From positions 1-14,811 of the forward strand of contig CACZQQ010000132.1 in NCBI GenBank assembly GCA_902783355.1: a DNA stretch of 14,811 nt, written 5' to 3'. Position 1 is the stretch's first letter; each line of letters starts with the position of its first letter. Made by a program: the position numbers and the translations under genes. Origin of the DNA: an uncultured bacterium (GTDB lineage: Bacteria; Verrucomicrobiota; Lentisphaeria; Oligosphaerales; Oligosphaeraceae). The notes below the pieces were generated by a model, which was not told where the DNA came from, did not search any database, and worked only from the letters and a program-made list of their open reading frames with translations. This document shows, one piece after another, positions 6,558 to 14,731 of this stretch.

Positions 6558-8321
6558 TCAGAAGAGACCGCGGATCTTGCCGGTTGCCACATCGACGTCG
6601 ATGCGGCGGTAGGCGGGATCGGAGGCGGTGCCAGGCATGAGCTTGATGTCGCCCGCCACCGGCACCATGAAGCCGGCCCCCTGGTAGAGCAGGATGTCGC
6701 GGATGGGGAGGGTGAAGCCGCGCGGGCGGCCCTTGAGGTTGGGGTCGTGCGAGAGCGAGAGATGCGTCTTGACCATGCAGGTGCCCAGTTTCGCGGCCGC
6801 GGGATCGGCCTGGAGGGCCTTGAGCTTCTCCTCGGCCTCCGGGGCGAAGGTGACGCCGTCCGCTCCGTAGACCTCGCGGGCGACAGTCTCGATGCGCTCG
6901 CGGAAGGGCATCTCCAGCGGATAGAGCGGATGGAAGTCGTTGGGGCGGCTGGCGGCCTCCTCGACCGCCTCCGCCAGCTCCAGGGCGCCCTCGCCGCCCT
7001 TCAGCCAATGCTGCGAGACGGCGCAGAGCGCGCCGGCGCCCTCCGCCAGTTCGCGGATACGGCGGATCTCGGCCGGCGTGTCCGTGTAGAAGCCGTTGAT
7101 GCAGACGACAGGCGTCACGCCCGTCTTCCTGACCGTCTCGATGTGGGCGATGAGGTTCTCGCACCCCGCCTCGACCAGGCCGACGTTCTCCTTCGTGTAG
7201 GCCTCGTCCAACGGCACGCCCGGCTTGACGGCGGGGCCGCCGCCGTGCATCTTGAGGGCGCGCACCGTCGCCACGATGACCACCGCGTCCGGCTTCAGCC
7301 CGGAGGCACGGCATTTCAGGTCGGCGAACTTCTCGAAGCCGATGTCGGCGCCGAAGCCGCTCTCCGTCACGTGGTATTCGGAGGTCAACGTGCCGATCTT
7401 GTCGGCGATGATGGAGCTCTGCCCGATGGCGATGTTGGCGAAGGGGCCTGCGTGCACGAGGACCGGCTGCCCCTCGATGGTCTGCATCAGCGTGGGGTTG
7501 AGCGCATCCACCATGAAGGCGGTCATGGCCCCGTCCACCTCCAGGTCGCGCGTGGTAATGGGGCGGCCGGACCTGCTGTAGGCCAGCACGATGCGGGAGA
7601 TGCGCTCGCGCAGGTCGGCGAGGCTGTCCGCCACCGCGAGGATGGCCATGAGCTCGCTGGAGACGGTGATGGCGAAGCCGGAGGGCATCTCGAAGCCGTC
7701 CATCTTGCCGCCCTGCCCGATGGTGATGTTGCGCAGGGCCTGGGCGCAGAAGTCCATGACCCACCGCATCTGGACGCGTGCGGGGTCGATGTCCAGCCGC
7801 GTCAGGTGGCTCTTGGCCAGGCGCGCGTCGTCGTAGTTGCGCTCATGCTGCATGCGGGCGGTGAGCGCCACCATGGCCAGATTGTGGGCGTTGGTGATCT
7901 TGTCGATGTCGCCGGTCAGCCCCATGGGGAAGGGCGCCAGCGGGATGCAGAGGGCGAGGCCGCCGCCGGCCGCGGACCCCTTGATGTTGAAGGTGGGGCC
8001 GCCGGAGGGCTGGCGGATGGCGCCAGTGACGCGGCGGCCGCGCCTGCCAAGCCCCTCGACGAGGCCGATGGCGGTGGTGGTCTTGCCCTCCCCCAGCGGC
8101 GTCGGCGTGATGGCGGTCACGTCGATGTATTTGCCGCGCGGGCGGCCGGCGAGGCGGGCGCGGACGGCCTTCTCGTCCACGCGCGCGATGTCGCGGCCGT
8201 AGGGGATGACCTCCTCAGGGAGAAGGCCCAGCCTCTCCGCCAGCTGCGCGGGGGAAAGCATCTGTTCTTCGGCGGCTTCGGCAATCTGCCAGTCCTTCAT
8301 GACGGTGGGGTCGAGTTTCAT
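6558..8321 (-). CDS. fhs: Formate-tetrahydrofolate ligase
   Basis: Fhs joins formate to tetrahydrofolate with ATP, giving 10-formyl-THF for purine synthesis, initiator-tRNA formylation or acetogenic carbon flow. The 587-residue product shows the P-loop TPLGEGKTT (74-82), [91 protein letters not shown] and the C-terminal GKIRGLF, all typical of the family. It is somewhat longer than the roughly 556-residue clostridial enzymes. From memory, [18 protein letters not shown] reads more like the branch that includes the synthetase domain of eukaryotic C1-THF synthase. The usual NIAHG is NIAIG here. GGAG lies 7 bases before the ATG. It is the first gene of the fhs-lipoprotein-methyltransferase operon and is divergent from rnpB. 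No acetogenesis genes are in the window. Confidence 0.97.
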   Translation of the reverse strand: MKLDPTVMKDWQIAEAAEEQMLSPAQLAERLGLLPEEVIPYGRDIARVDEKAVRARLAGRPRGKYIDVTAITPTPLGEGKTTTAIGLVEGLGRRGRRVTGAIRQPSGGPTFNIKGSAAGGGLALCIPLAPFPMGLTGDIDKITNAHNLAMVALTARMQHERNYDDARLAKSHLTRLDIDPARVQMRWVMDFCAQALRNITIGQGGKMDGFEMPSGFAITVSSELMAILAVADSLADLRERISRIVLAYSRSGRPITTRDLEVDGAMTAFMVDALNPTLMQTIEGQPVLVHAGPFANIAIGQSSIIADKIGTLTSEYHVTESGFGADIGFEKFADLKCRASGLKPDAVVIVATVRALKMHGGGPAVKPGVPLDEAYTKENVGLVEAGCENLIAHIETVRKTGVTPVVCINGFYTDTPAEIRRIRELAEGAGALCAVSQHWLKGGEGALELAEAVEEAASRPNDFHPLYPLEMPFRERIETVAREVYGADGVTFAPEAEEKLKALQADPAAAKLGTCMVKTHLSLSHDPNLKGRPRGFTLPIRDILLYQGAGFMVPVAGDIKLMPGTASDPAYRRIDVDVATGKIRGLF

Positions 8322-8369
8322 GGAACGCTCCGTTGTTGTGGATGGTGGGTTTGGGAATGGCTCGCGCCA

Positions 8370-8400
8370 ATAATATAAAGCGCGCGCGCGCTTTTAGAAG
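8370..8400 (-). promoter_or_regulatory. Probable fhs promoter: -10 box and alternating-GC palindrome
   Basis: Reading the minus strand, TATATT (8377-8372; five of six matches to TATAAT) lies about 50 bases before the fhs start codon. Directly upstream, overlapping it by one base, is the perfect 18-bp palindrome AAAGCGCGCGCGCGCTTT (8377-8394), which fills the spacer. Only a weak -35 candidate, TTCTAA (8399-8394), is present. The palindrome holds twelve alternating G/C bases (8380-8391). Confidence 0.45.
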
Positions 8401-8419
8401 CTGGGGAGTGCCGCCCATC

Positions 8420-8463
8420 AAAACAGATATTACATTAATGTGTTTTTACGAGTACTTTTTTTT
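8420..8463 (+). promoter_or_regulatory. AT-rich leader and possible promoter of rnpB
   Basis: This is the most AT-rich stretch between fhs and rnpB. It contains the 10-bp palindrome ACATTAATGT (8432-8441), a poor -10 candidate TACTTT (8453-8458) at the right distance from the predicted RNA start, and a run of eight T (8456-8463) ending at the first base of the RNase P RNA. No good -35 hexamer is visible. The promoter assignment rests mainly on position and AT content. Confidence 0.35.
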
Positions 8464-8850
8464 GCGGACCTGGGCGGACGGCCGCCCGGCCTCCGGGCCG
8501 GGAGGAAAGTCCAGACACCACAGGGCAGGGATTCCGTCTGAAAGGGCGGATGTCGCGGGGCGACCCCGCGGCCAGGAGAGCGCCACAGAGACCAGACCGC
8601 CGGCTTCGGCCGGCAAGGGTGAAAAGGCGGGGCAAGAGCCCGCCGCGCGGCCTGGCGACAGGCCGTGGCGAACCACCGGCCCACGGGCCGGGGCGGCAAG
8701 CCCATCCCGGTGCAAGACCAAATAGGGGACGAGGCGCGGCCCGCGCCGACAAGCCGGTCCGCCGGCAGTCCCGGGTATCGGTCGCGTCAGATGAATGGCC
8801 GTCGGGCGCATTGCGCGCCGCACAGAATCTGGCTTACAGCCCAGGCCCGC
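8464..8850 (+). ncRNA. rnpB: RNase P RNA, bacterial type A
   Basis: This is the catalytic RNA of RNase P, which removes the 5' leaders of pre-tRNAs. The ends are set by the P1 helix: GCGGACCTGGGC (8464-8475) pairs with GCCCAGGCCCGC (8839-8850), 11 of 12 bases. The universally conserved blocks appear in order: GAGGAAAGTCC (8502-8512) at P4/J3-4, AGGGCAGGG, AGGGTGAAAAGG, the CGCGGCCTGGCGACAGGCC region, TGCAAGACCAAATAGGGG (8711-8728), AGATGAATG (8789-8797) and ACAGAATCTGGCTTA (8822-8836), the 3' strand of P4. This order and the length of about 387 nt match type A. Five T follow the P1 helix (8851-8855). Any open reading frame through this stretch is not real. Confidence 0.97.
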
Positions 8851-8855
8851 TTTTT
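8851..8855 (+). terminator. Short T-run at the 3' end of rnpB
   Basis: TTTTT follows the 3' strand of the P1 helix. The helix closes the whole RNA rather than being a local hairpin, so strong intrinsic termination is not assured. Because ptsP starts only 20 bases later without its own visible promoter, read-through into ptsP is plausible. Confidence 0.3.
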
Positions 8856-8874
8856 CCCTCAAGAAGACAGCCCC

Positions 8875-11178
8875 ATGCGCGAAAGCAACCTCAACATCAT
8901 TTCGGCGTGCTGCGGCATCCTGAACCAGCCGGCCCCGCCATCCCGCACCCTCGCGCAATTGTGCAAGCGACTGGCCGAGGCCTTCAACCTGCGCATCTGC
9001 CTTGTCATCCACCTCGACCAGGGCGGGACGCACCCCCAGCTGGATGCCAGCCATGGCCTCTTCGTGGACGAAATCCAGCCCCACCCGCAGGCCTGCAAGT
9101 TCATCAGGGACGTCCTCCTGCGGAAGCGCGCGGTGAACAGCCCCATCCGGAACGGCAGGACGCTCGACGGGCACGCCCTGCGCACCTCCATCGCGACACG
9201 GTGCGGCAGCCTGCTGGCCCAGCCGCTGGTGATGGGCGGCCGCACCGTCGGCCTCCTCATGCTCCTGCGCAAGGCCCGCCAGGCCTTCCCAAAGGCCATC
9301 GCCGACATCGTCTCCGTCTTCTCCACCACGCTGGCCGCCTATCTGGCCAACTCCGTGGTCAGCCGCGACGCGGAAGCCGACGAGCACCAGAAGACCGGCG
9401 CCAACCAGCTCTCCGAATCCTTCCGCCGCGGGCAGCCCATCGTGCCAGGCGTCGCCTTCGGCAAATGCCAGCTCCTGGCGGGGGACGACGCCCTCCAGGG
9501 AACCAACCTGCGCACATGCAGCGACACGGACGCGCAGATGGCGCTGCTGGAGCGCGTCTATCGAATCGCCCGCGAGACCATGGAGAACTCGCGGGGCGTC
9601 ATCAACGACCTGATCGCCGAGGCGGACGACGGCATCTTCGAGATGTATGCGACGCTGATGGAGGACCCCACCATCCGGCAGCGCATCGAGGGGCACATCG
9701 CCGACGGCTATACGCTGGAAAGCGCGCTTTCGATGACCTACAAGGACTTCGCGCAGGAGTTCCGCCAGATCGACGACGAGTATCTGCGTGAGCGTCTTCT
9801 GGACGTGGAGGACATCATCCTCCGCCTTCTGAACGCCAGCCGGAACCTGACGGGCGGCCAGCGCGACGGCCTGGAGGAGCCGCTCTCCCCCGACGAGCCC
9901 GTCATCCTTGTGACCAGCGAGCTTTTCACCAGCCAGCTGATCGCCTCGCCGCTGCGCCAGGTCCACGGCATCGTCTGCCAGAGCGGCGGAGCCACAAGCC
10001 ACGCCACCATTCTGGCGCGGGCGCTGCGCATCCCCATGCTGACAGGGCTTGCCGGCATCCACAGGCTCCTGACGCCGCGCGACAGCCTCCTGCTGGACTG
10101 CCAGTCCGGCCTCTGCTTCCAGAACCCCTCCGAATCCCTGCTGGCGCAATACAAGCTGCCGCTGGAGGCCACGCGCAGGAGCCGCGAGAACCGCGACGAG
10201 GCGCCCGCGCCTCTGGACGACCAGCCCAAGACCAAGGACGGCACGGGCATCCGGCTCACCGGCAACGTGACCCTCTTCTCGGAACTGCCCACCCTGCGCT
10301 CCGTCGGCATACGGGACGTCGGCCTCTACCGTACCGAGTTCATGTTCATGATCCGCAACAGCACGCCGGACGAGGACACGCAGTACCGCGTCTTCAGCCG
10401 CCTGGTGGAGGGCTGCAAGGGGGCCGGCGTGGTGCTCCGCGCGCTGGACGTGGGCGGCGACAAGCCGCTGCAGTACTTCAAGTGGGAGGACGAGCTGAAT
10501 CCGTCGCTGGGCTGGCGCGGGCTCCGCTTCCTTCTGGCGGAGGAGAACCGCGACTTCGCCATGACGCACTGCCGCGCCATCCTGCGGGTGGCGGCGCGCT
10601 ACCCCAACCTCCGGGTCATGTTCCCGATGGTGGCCGACTTGCACGATCTGCGGCAGGCGAAGGCGATGCTTGCGCAGGCGGCCGAATCCCTGAAGGAGAC
10701 GGGGCAGGAGTGCGGGAGCCCGCGCGTGGGCATCATGGTCGAGCTCCCCTCCGCCGCCCTCTCCCTGGACCAGCTCATCCCCGAAAGCGACTTCGTGAGC
10801 GTCGGCACCAACGACCTCGTCCAGTACCTCTTCGGCGCGGACCGCGGCAACAGCCGCGTCGCCCAATGGTACCGGCAGTGCCATCCGGTCGTCTTCAGGC
10901 TGCTGGGCCAGATCTGCGCCGTCGCGGAACGCTATCCCGGCAAGCACGTCGCCATCTGCGGCGAGCTGGCGGGCAACCAGAAGGCCCTGCCGGCCCTCCT
11001 GGGGGCGGGACTGCGCTTCCTCTCCATGAACCCGGCCACAATCCCCCCCGTACGCGACTATATCCGCCGCGTGGAGCTCGCCGAATGCCGCAACCTCTAC
11101 CAGAACGTCTGCCGCTGCGCCACCGCACAGGAAGTCCACGCCCTGCTGGACGGCTTCTGGAAACTCCACCAGCCCTGA
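8875..11178 (+). CDS. ptsP: GAF-domain PEP-protein phosphotransferase (EI-Ntr-like)
   Basis: PtsP takes phosphate from phosphoenolpyruvate and passes it to an HPr/NPr protein, the first step of the nitrogen-type PTS. The 767-residue product (E. coli PtsP about 748) has an N-terminal GAF-like domain (about 20-165) and then the whole enzyme I module. That module comprises the HPr-binding helical region from about 188, the phosphohistidine motif GGATSHATILAR with H376, GLYRTEFMFM, LDVGGDKPLQYF, NPSLGWRGLRFLL, GIMVELPSAAL, VSVGTNDLVQYLFGADR and CGELAG with the catalytic C695. All key residues are present, so it should be active. The ATG at 8875 is chosen because longer readings run into rnpB. No Shine-Dalgarno is clear. 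HPr, NPr and EIIA-Ntr genes are not in the window. rseP begins 7 bp downstream. Confidence 0.93.
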   Translation: MRESNLNIISACCGILNQPAPPSRTLAQLCKRLAEAFNLRICLVIHLDQGGTHPQLDASHGLFVDEIQPHPQACKFIRDVLLRKRAVNSPIRNGRTLDGHALRTSIATRCGSLLAQPLVMGGRTVGLLMLLRKARQAFPKAIADIVSVFSTTLAAYLANSVVSRDAEADEHQKTGANQLSESFRRGQPIVPGVAFGKCQLLAGDDALQGTNLRTCSDTDAQMALLERVYRIARETMENSRGVINDLIAEADDGIFEMYATLMEDPTIRQRIEGHIADGYTLESALSMTYKDFAQEFRQIDDEYLRERLLDVEDIILRLLNASRNLTGGQRDGLEEPLSPDEPVILVTSELFTSQLIASPLRQVHGIVCQSGGATSHATILARALRIPMLTGLAGIHRLLTPRDSLLLDCQSGLCFQNPSESLLAQYKLPLEATRRSRENRDEAPAPLDDQPKTKDGTGIRLTGNVTLFSELPTLRSVGIRDVGLYRTEFMFMIRNSTPDEDTQYRVFSRLVEGCKGAGVVLRALDVGGDKPLQYFKWEDELNPSLGWRGLRFLLAEENRDFAMTHCRAILRVAARYPNLRVMFPMVADLHDLRQAKAMLAQAAESLKETGQECGSPRVGIMVELPSAALSLDQLIPESDFVSVGTNDLVQYLFGADRGNSRVAQWYRQCHPVVFRLLGQICAVAERYPGKHVAICGELAGNQKALPALLGAGLRFLSMNPATIPPVRDYIRRVELAECRNLYQNVCRCATAQEVHALLDGFWKLHQP

Positions 11179-11185
11179 CACCTCC

Positions 11186-12952
11186 ATGCTCTCCATCCTG
11201 TCCGCCATCCTCAAGATCGTCTTCATCGTCTTCTTCTTCGGATTCTGCGTCTTCATCCACGAATTCGGCCACATGGTCGTGGCGCTGTGGCGGGGCCTGC
11301 ACGTCGAGAAGTTCTCCATCGGCATGGGGCCGCGCGTCTGCGGCTTCCGCTGGCGCGGCATCGACTTCATCGTCAGCCTCCTGCCCTTCGGCGGCTATGT
11401 CTCGCTGCCCCAGCTGGACCCCACCGACAACCCGAAGACCTCCGACGGGCGCGACCTGAAGCCGGCGACACCCGCCGCACGCGCCCTCACCGCCTTCGCC
11501 GGCCCCGCCTTCAACATCCTCTTCGGCTTCCTCCTGGCCACCGTCATGTGGGCGGCCGGCCTGTGGACGCCCGCCCCCGCCAGCTCCGTCGTGGCCACAT
11601 ACGTGCCGGAGAAGCTGGTCGGGGCGGACGGGAAGGAAGGCGAGGCGCCCAACCCCGAGTGGGAGGCGGGCCTGCGGGCCGGCGACCGCATCGTGGCCGT
11701 CAACAACAGGCATTTCACCGGCGGCACGGACGAATTCCAAAAGGAATACGTCTACAGCAACCAGGCGGAGATCACCCTGGGCGTGGTCAGGGACGGTGAA
11801 CCCCTCTCCTTCACCTACGCCGTCCGCCCGAACCCGCTGCGGGAAAACCTCGGCTTCCCCTTCTTCGACTATGCGAACCCCCTGCAGCTGCGCGAGACGC
11901 TGGACGGCCCCCTGCAGGAAGCCGGTGCCAAAAACGGAGACCTCCTCCTGGCCTGCAATAAACGTAACATACTTGGCGTCAATCAGTTAGGAGAACTACT
12001 AAAGGAATTTGCGGGGAAGCCCATGGTCTTCACGGTCGAACGACAGGGCAAGGAGGTCTCGCTGGCGCCCTTCACGCTGTCCGCGCCGTCGGACGGCGGA
12101 AGTCTTCTGCCGGCGCTGGGCGCCTCCTTCGGCGCAAGCGTGGCCTACGTCCTTGAAGGCTCGCCCGCCGAGGCGGCGGGGCTCCAGGCAGGCGATGTCT
12201 TCACGGAAGTGGAAGTCCTGGACGCCGGCACTGGCGAAGCCGTCCGCCGGATAGCGGTGCACGACATGAAGGATTTCCAGCAGGCGGTCCGCCAGAGCGA
12301 GGGGGCGCCGTTGCGCTTTGCGCTCAAGCGACGCGGCCGCGCAATGAGCCTCACCGCAACCCCCAGACTGAACGAGGAGGCCGACCCGCCCGCCTGGCAG
12401 ATCGGCATCGTGCTGGCGGACGGGCTGGACAAGGTGATCACGCACCCGAGCCCCTGGAGCCAGTTCACCAACGTCATGGGGACGACCGCGCGCACGCTGG
12501 GCCTTCTCTTCTCCCCGCTGGTCGGCCGCCTGAAATCGGCCGTCACGGGGGCGCCCCGCGAGACGCCCGGGGCCACCATCGGCCTGCGCCACATGAGCGG
12601 CCCCGGCGGCATCCTCATGATGCTGTGGTACAAGCTCAAGGACGAGGGCTACCGGGGCGGCTTCGCCTTCATCATCCTCATCACCTTCTCGCTGGCCTTC
12701 ATGAACCTACTGCCCCTCCCCGTCCTGGACGGCGGCCACATCGTCTTCGCCGGCATCGAGGGCCTCACCCACAGGCGCCTGCCCGCACGCGTCCTCACCT
12801 GGATCTACAACATCTTCGCAGGACTTCTCATCGCCCTCATGCTCTACATCACCTTCTTCGACGGCAAGCGGGCCTGGCGCCTCTTCCACAGGAACGCCAC
12901 CGCCGCCGAGAAGACAACGGAACAGGCCCCGGAAGTCCCTCAAAAGCCATGA
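11186..12952 (+). CDS. rseP: RseP-type site-2 zinc metalloprotease with three PDZ-like modules
   Basis: RseP cuts transmembrane segments such as anti-sigma factors and leftover signal peptides within the inner membrane. The first helix carries the zinc motif HEFGH (25-29), and the third catalytic region carries NLLPLPVLDGGH, with D515 as the expected metal ligand. Other family marks are LPFGGYV, FAGPAFNILF and a C-terminal membrane helix. At 588 residues it is much longer than E. coli RseP (about 450). The extra length lies in the periplasmic part, where I see three PDZ-like stretches: NPEWEAGLRAGDRIVAVNNR, then GPLQEAGAKNGDLLLACNKR, then GSPAEAAGLQAGDVFTEVEV. The middle one is the most degenerate and holds an AT-rich codon patch. 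The gene lies between ptsP (7-bp gap) and cmk (4-bp ATGA overlap). Confidence 0.93.
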   Translation: MLSILSAILKIVFIVFFFGFCVFIHEFGHMVVALWRGLHVEKFSIGMGPRVCGFRWRGIDFIVSLLPFGGYVSLPQLDPTDNPKTSDGRDLKPATPAARALTAFAGPAFNILFGFLLATVMWAAGLWTPAPASSVVATYVPEKLVGADGKEGEAPNPEWEAGLRAGDRIVAVNNRHFTGGTDEFQKEYVYSNQAEITLGVVRDGEPLSFTYAVRPNPLRENLGFPFFDYANPLQLRETLDGPLQEAGAKNGDLLLACNKRNILGVNQLGELLKEFAGKPMVFTVERQGKEVSLAPFTLSAPSDGGSLLPALGASFGASVAYVLEGSPAEAAGLQAGDVFTEVEVLDAGTGEAVRRIAVHDMKDFQQAVRQSEGAPLRFALKRRGRAMSLTATPRLNEEADPPAWQIGIVLADGLDKVITHPSPWSQFTNVMGTTARTLGLLFSPLVGRLKSAVTGAPRETPGATIGLRHMSGPGGILMMLWYKLKDEGYRGGFAFIILITFSLAFMNLLPLPVLDGGHIVFAGIEGLTHRRLPARVLTWIYNIFAGLLIALMLYITFFDGKRAWRLFHRNATAAEKTTEQAPEVPQKP

Positions 12953-13644
12953 CATCCCCCACCTTTCAAGTCGCCCTGGACGGCCCTGCGGCCTCCGGCA
13001 AAAGCACCGTCGCGCGCCTTCTGGCCACCCGCCTGGGCGGCTACTACATCAACACCGGCGACATGTACCGCACAATCGCCTGGCAGTGCAATGTGCACGG
13101 CCTCGACCCGGACAAGTCGCCCGATGCGGTCGCGGCGCTTCTGGCGACACTGGAGCTTCGCTACCGCGTCGACGCGGAGAACAAGCCACAGCTCTGCCTG
13201 AACGGGGCGCCCGTCGCCGCGTCGGACGTGCGGTCGCCGGCGGCGGCGGCGATCGTCAGCCAGGTGGCGCGGCTGCCCCAGGTGCGCCAGTGGCTCCTGG
13301 AACGCCAGCGCGAATGCGCCTCGCTGGGCATCGTCATCATGGAGGGGCGTGACATCGGCACCGTCATCTTCCCGCAGGCGAAATACAAGTTCTTCGTGAC
13401 GGCCTCGCCCCTGGAGCGCGCGCGCCGTCGCATGGCGCAGCCCGGCGAGGTGCCGCCCGGCACGACGCTGGAACAGGTCGCCGCCGCCATCGCCGAACGC
13501 GACCGCATCGACTCCACCCGCGCCACGGCCCCCCTCAGGCCCGCGCCCGACGCGGAGACGGTCAACACCGACGGGATGACCGCCGAGGAGGTCGCCGACT
13601 TCATCGCCAAACGCATCCGCCAGGGGGAGGACGCCCAAAGATGA
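12949..13644 (+). CDS. cmk: Cytidylate kinase
   Basis: Cmk phosphorylates CMP and dCMP with ATP in the cytoplasm and so recycles cytidine nucleotides from RNA and lipid turnover. The 231-residue product has the expected length. It shows the P-loop DGPAASGKST (11-20), NTGDMYR (35-41), EGRDIGT (132-138), FFVTASPLERARRRM and DSTRATAPL (188-196), all characteristic of bacterial CMP kinase. The start is the ATG that overlaps the rseP stop as ATGA; an in-frame reading from further upstream would run through rseP out of frame and is rejected. The stop overlaps the next gene's ATG in the same way, so three genes are translationally linked. Confidence 0.96.
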   Translation: MTSPTFQVALDGPAASGKSTVARLLATRLGGYYINTGDMYRTIAWQCNVHGLDPDKSPDAVAALLATLELRYRVDAENKPQLCLNGAPVAASDVRSPAAAAIVSQVARLPQVRQWLLERQRECASLGIVIMEGRDIGTVIFPQAKYKFFVTASPLERARRRMAQPGEVPPGTTLEQVAAAIAERDRIDSTRATAPLRPAPDAETVNTDGMTAEEVADFIAKRIRQGEDAQR

Positions 13645-14726
13645 CCTGGCTTCCCGTCTACATAGCGACCGCGCTGGCCGCCTTCCTGCTGGGCCTGCCA
13701 CTCACCTGGGCGGCGCGCGCCCTCGCCCCGCGCCTGAACCTGCTGGACCGCCCCAAGTCCGAGGGGCACAAGACGCACAAGCAGGCGACGGCGGTCGCCG
13801 GCGGCATGGCGATGTGGGCGGCCTGGTTCGCCACGCTCTGCCTGGGCCTGCTCGCCTGCGGCCTGCTCGCCGCGCGACTCCCCGCAGGCGTGCGGGAGGG
13901 GCTTGCGGGCATCGCCTCCGTGCGGCGTCTCATGCTGACCATCGTCGCGGTCGCGACCGCCCTCATGGCGGCGGGCCTGCTGGACGACCGGAAGCCCATG
14001 CCGGCCCGCCTGAAGTTCCTCCTCCAGTTCATCGCCGCCGGCGCCACCGCCTGCAGCGTGCGCGTGCTGGCGGGCGTCTACCCCCTGCCCCTCTCATGGC
14101 TGCTGACGACCCTCTGGATCGTGACGGTCATCAACGCCGTCAACTTCTTCGACAACATGGACGGGCTGGCGGGGGGCACGGGGCTCATCGCGCTTGTCTT
14201 CATCATCATCGCCGCCGGATGCCGCGGCCAGCACTTCGTGACCACGCTCGCCAGCGCCACGGCCGGCGCCACGGCCGCCTTCCTCTGCTTCAACCGCCCG
14301 CCCGCCACCATCTTCATGGGCGACAGCGGCAGCCATTTCCTGGGCTACATGCTGGCGCTGCTCTGCATCCTGACCACCTTCTACCACCACGCCGACTCCC
14401 CGACCCCCTTCCCCGTCCTGATCCCCCTCATGATTCTCGCGGTCCCGCTGCTGGACGCCGTGACGGTGGTCATCATCCGGATGCGCCTCCACAAGCCCGT
14501 CTACGTGGGGGACAACCGCCACATTTCGCACAGGTTCGTGCAGCTGGGGCTCAGCCGCCCGCGCGCGGTGCTGCTCGTCTGGCTGCTGAACGTCGCCGCC
14601 GACTGCGGCGCCCTTTCGCTCCTGTGGCTGCCCCCCTTCGGCGCCGTGCTGGTCACGCTCCAGTTCCTGGCCGTCATGGCCGTCATCCTCATCGTCCAAC
14701 TCTCCAGAAACACCCCAACCCCATAG
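13641..14726 (+). CDS. WecA/TagO-type undecaprenyl-phosphate sugar-1-phosphate transferase
   Basis: Proteins of this family transfer a HexNAc-1-phosphate from its UDP form to undecaprenyl phosphate in the inner membrane, the first step of O-antigen, enterobacterial common antigen or teichoic-acid type polymers. The 361-residue protein is almost wholly hydrophobic, with about ten membrane segments. It carries the family's cytoplasmic motifs: HKTHKQATAVAGG (43-55), LLDDRKPM with the Asp pair 115-116, NAVNFFDNMDGLAGG (165-179), FMGDSGSHFLGY (225-236) and DNRHISHRF (291-299). The last replaces the HIHH motif of WecA/TagO with HISH, a variant I associate with other bacterial branches. It is not MraY, which has a different last loop. 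The sugar cannot be read from sequence. It overlaps cmk by 4 bp. Confidence 0.88.
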   Translation: MTWLPVYIATALAAFLLGLPLTWAARALAPRLNLLDRPKSEGHKTHKQATAVAGGMAMWAAWFATLCLGLLACGLLAARLPAGVREGLAGIASVRRLMLTIVAVATALMAAGLLDDRKPMPARLKFLLQFIAAGATACSVRVLAGVYPLPLSWLLTTLWIVTVINAVNFFDNMDGLAGGTGLIALVFIIIAAGCRGQHFVTTLASATAGATAAFLCFNRPPATIFMGDSGSHFLGYMLALLCILTTFYHHADSPTPFPVLIPLMILAVPLLDAVTVVIIRMRLHKPVYVGDNRHISHRFVQLGLSRPRAVLLVWLLNVAADCGALSLLWLPPFGAVLVTLQFLAVMAVILIVQLSRNTPTP

Positions 14727-14731
14727 GATTC

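Noticed and set aside
6747..8378. Long open frame of 543 codons on the plus strand opposite fhs.
   Set aside because: It is the antisense shadow of a clear fhs gene; high GC removes stops, and the product is a low-complexity Gly/Asp/His/Arg-rich sequence.
8665..8874. Longer N-terminus for ptsP beginning inside rnpB.
   Set aside because: These codons are RNase P RNA sequence; the GAF domain starts after the ATG at 8875.
8446..11370. Open frame of 974 codons on the minus strand across rnpB and ptsP.
   Set aside because: It runs through a structured RNA gene and antisense to the whole of ptsP; no protein motif is recognisable.
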